64,000 bases of DNA from Terasakiispira papahanaumokuakeensis (GTDB taxonomy: Bacteria; Pseudomonadota; Gammaproteobacteria; Pseudomonadales; Halomonadaceae): positions 3,782,023-3,846,022 of the forward strand of contig NZ_MDTQ01000001.1 of NCBI RefSeq assembly GCF_001709345.1. The letters run 5' to 3'. The position numbers were made by a program, and so were the translations under genes. How positions within the stretch are numbered: position 1 is the first letter of the stretch; each line of letters starts with the position of its first letter. Positions 62,494 through 64,000 of this stretch are shown piece after piece. The notes under the pieces are model-generated. The model was not told the DNA's origin and did not search any database. It saw nothing but the letters and a program-made list of their open reading frames with translations.

Positions 62494-64000
62494 ATGAGTA
62501 CCCCCAAAAACGTGAACGAGATTGACTTTAATTCGACCAAAGCGCAGCTTCATCGCCGTTTGCGTTATGGCAAAGATCGCATCACCCGGGGCGTTGTGGC
62601 GGTAGGGGGGATTGGCGTGATCGTGGCGATCCTGCTGATTTTCTTTTATCTGCTTTATGAAGTGCTGCCCATTTTTCGTTCGGCTTCGATTGACGTTGGA
62701 GCATCGTATGCTCTGCCGTCTGTTGAGGCAGGGGACACGCGCTATCTGAGTGTCGAAGAACAGAATGAGCTGGGCATGCGTATCACGGATCAAGGGCTGG
62801 CGGTGTTCTTCAACGTGAGCTCAGGTCAGACGGTTCAGCAAATGGCATTACCGCTGCCTGAAGGGGTGACGGTGCAGCGAGTGGCTTCTGCTGGCGCGGG
62901 GAGTCCGGTGTTGGCAGCAGCGCTGAGTAATGGTCAGATTCTCTTATTTGAGCATCAATATAAGCTGATCTACCCCAAGTCGGGGGGGCGTGTGATTGAG
63001 CCTCATCTCGAATATCCCTACGGTGAGCAAACATTTTCGCTGGTGAGCGACTCGGCTCAGCTATCCTCGTCGAAGGAAACGATCCAGCAACTTGCCGTTG
63101 CTGATGATGCCCAGTCAGTGATGCTGGCGGCGGTCACCGCATCGGGTCATTTGCAGTTATTACGCTTGAATAAAGATGAAGATTTCTTGACTGGTGATCT
63201 CAAACTTACGCCGGAGTCTCTGCATGTCCCCCTTAGTGAGCCACAGATTCAAGGGGTGGCGATCAACTATGATCAGCGCTGGGCCTATGTCGCGGCCGCT
63301 AGCAATAAAATTGATGTGTTTGATTTACGGGGAGATCAGCCGACTTTGCATCAGCGCATTTCGGCTGCACGCCCAGGGGTGACCATTACACGATTACAGA
63401 TGTTACTGGGTAACCTCTCGTTGCTGGTCGGGGCAAGTGATGGCAGTGTCTCACAATGGTTTATCGTGAATGAGCAAGATGAGAATGGCGAGTCTCATAA
63501 AATGCTTAAGCGCATTCGCAGCTTTGATCATGATGCCAGTGCTGTCATGGATATTCAGCCAGAACACCGGCGTAAAGGGTTTGCTGTGCTAAATGCTGAA
63601 GGTGAGCTGGGGCTTTTCCATAGTACGGCCAATCGGCGTGTTTTGTTGCAAGCGGTCACGGATAAACCCGCTGGTATCGTGATGTCTCCGCGTTCCGATC
63701 GTGTCTTAGTGGTGACCTCTGATCAGCGAGTGATTCCGATTGCGGTGCATAACGAGCACCCCGAAGTGTCCTGGTCTGCGCTGTGGAGCAAAGTGTGGTA
63801 TGAGTCCTATGATCAGCCGGATTATATCTGGCAGTCCTCCGCGTCAAATGATGATTTCGAGCCTAAGTTTAGTTTAACGCCCTTAGCGTTTGGGACTTTG
63901 AAAGCCGCTTTTTATGCCATGTTAATGGCGACCCCTTTGGCTATTTGTGGGGCGATTTATACCGCCTACTTCATGGCGCCGGGTATGCGCCGCAAGGTTA
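62494..64000 (+). CDS. pstC: Phosphate ABC permease PstC with large periplasmic insertion (partial)
   Basis: The frame opens at ATG 62494 and runs past the window end, at least 502 codons. A basic cytoplasmic N terminus (KAQLHRRLRYGKDRITR) is followed by TM1 (about 38-60, VVAVGGIGVIVAILLIFFY). About 390 residues then lie outside, with beta-rich, WD-like repeats (for example SLLVGASDGSVSQWF). A second TM (FGTLKAAFYAMLMATPLAICGAI) opens the usual PstC permease part. This insertion is known in large PstC proteins of Pseudomonas and relatives. It is 241 bp downstream of pstS, with a hairpin and a repeat between. Confidence 0.88.
   Translation, partial: MSTPKNVNEIDFNSTKAQLHRRLRYGKDRITRGVVAVGGIGVIVAILLIFFYLLYEVLPIFRSASIDVGASYALPSVEAGDTRYLSVEEQNELGMRITDQGLAVFFNVSSGQTVQQMALPLPEGVTVQRVASAGAGSPVLAAALSNGQILLFEHQYKLIYPKSGGRVIEPHLEYPYGEQTFSLVSDSAQLSSSKETIQQLAVADDAQSVMLAAVTASGHLQLLRLNKDEDFLTGDLKLTPESLHVPLSEPQIQGVAINYDQRWAYVAAASNKIDVFDLRGDQPTLHQRISAARPGVTITRLQMLLGNLSLLVGASDGSVSQWFIVNEQDENGESHKMLKRIRSFDHDASAVMDIQPEHRRKGFAVLNAEGELGLFHSTANRRVLLQAVTDKPAGIVMSPRSDRVLVVTSDQRVIPIAVHNEHPEVSWSALWSKVWYESYDQPDYIWQSSASNDDFEPKFSLTPLAFGTLKAAFYAMLMATPLAICGAIYTAYFMAPGMRRKV

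Noticed and set aside
1-64000. tRNA, rRNA, insertion sequences, prophage or integrase-linked islands
   Set aside because: I saw no tRNA cloverleaf or rRNA sequence, no transposase or phage genes. The only tyrosine recombinase is the core xerC in its usual place.

Overview
The window is a 64 kb stretch of chromosome from a gammaproteobacterium, most likely a halophilic member of the Oceanospirillales close to Halomonadaceae. Three things point there. A complete four-gene teaABCD-type ectoine TRAP transporter (positions 20048-23844) encodes a binding protein that strongly resembles TeaA of Halomonas elongata. The Fur protein lacks the CxxC motif, as in pseudomonads and relatives. Gene orders such as smpB/ratA/rnfH/bamE/fur/recN/grpE/dnaK/dnaJ and dapF/DUF484/xerC/yigB are typical of gammaproteobacteria. 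Base composition looks moderate (about mid-50s % GC by eye), lower than in most Halomonas. I see no prophage, insertion sequence, CRISPR array, rRNA or tRNA. The one RNA gene seen is tmRNA.

Layout. 1-3.6 kb: two divergent phosphate-starvation genes, a SoxB-like protein that seems to have lost its metal ligands (cut by the window edge) and a Tat-exported PhoX phosphatase, with Pho-box-like repeats in both orientations between them. 3.6-11 kb (minus): pyrC, a response regulator with PAS-GGDEF-EAL, and a 1252-residue hybrid kinase, read as one phosphorelay that feeds c-di-GMP turnover. 11-20 kb: tmRNA and smpB, ratA-rnfH, bamE, fur, recN with an SOS-box candidate, then grpE (clear sigma-32 promoter), dnaK and dnaJ. 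20-24 kb (minus): teaABCD. 24-29 kb: an FKBP isomerase, a TIGR02444 protein, an ABC-F ATPase, an SDR and dtd. 29-32 kb: a zinc-type ABC operon behind a Zur-like box, opened by an unrecognised 41-residue membrane peptide. 32-39 kb: a K+/H+ antiporter, then a siderophore locus (AraC regulator, TonB receptor, lipoprotein esterase) with a Fur-like box. 39-45.6 kb: a coiled-coil membrane protein of unknown role, thiD, yqaA, a frameshifted TRAP binding protein, an EEP-family hydrolase, dsbA and cytochrome c4. 45.6-53.4 kb: engB against the minus-strand run argH, lptM, lysA, dapF, DUF484, xerC, yigB, plus yitT. 53.7-64 kb: DUF72, a sodium:neurotransmitter symporter, a small charged protein, hexR, uvrD, a YciA thioesterase, then pstS and the start of a large pstC.

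How the parts fit. Phosphate-starvation genes sit at both ends of the window. Metal homeostasis recurs (Fur, Zur-type zinc uptake, siderophore uptake). The proteostasis block joins tmRNA rescue to the heat-shock chaperones. Salt adaptation shows in teaABCD and the K+/H+ antiporter.

The most unusual points are these. (1) Intergenic spacers repeatedly contain small, unrelated direct tandem repeats, mostly of 14-18 bp period, often in leaders of regulated genes. (2) The 41-codon gene is translationally coupled to the zinc ABC ATPase. (3) The SoxB-like pseudoenzyme appears to be under Pho control. (4) One TRAP binding protein is split from its signal peptide by a one-base change in a G/C run.
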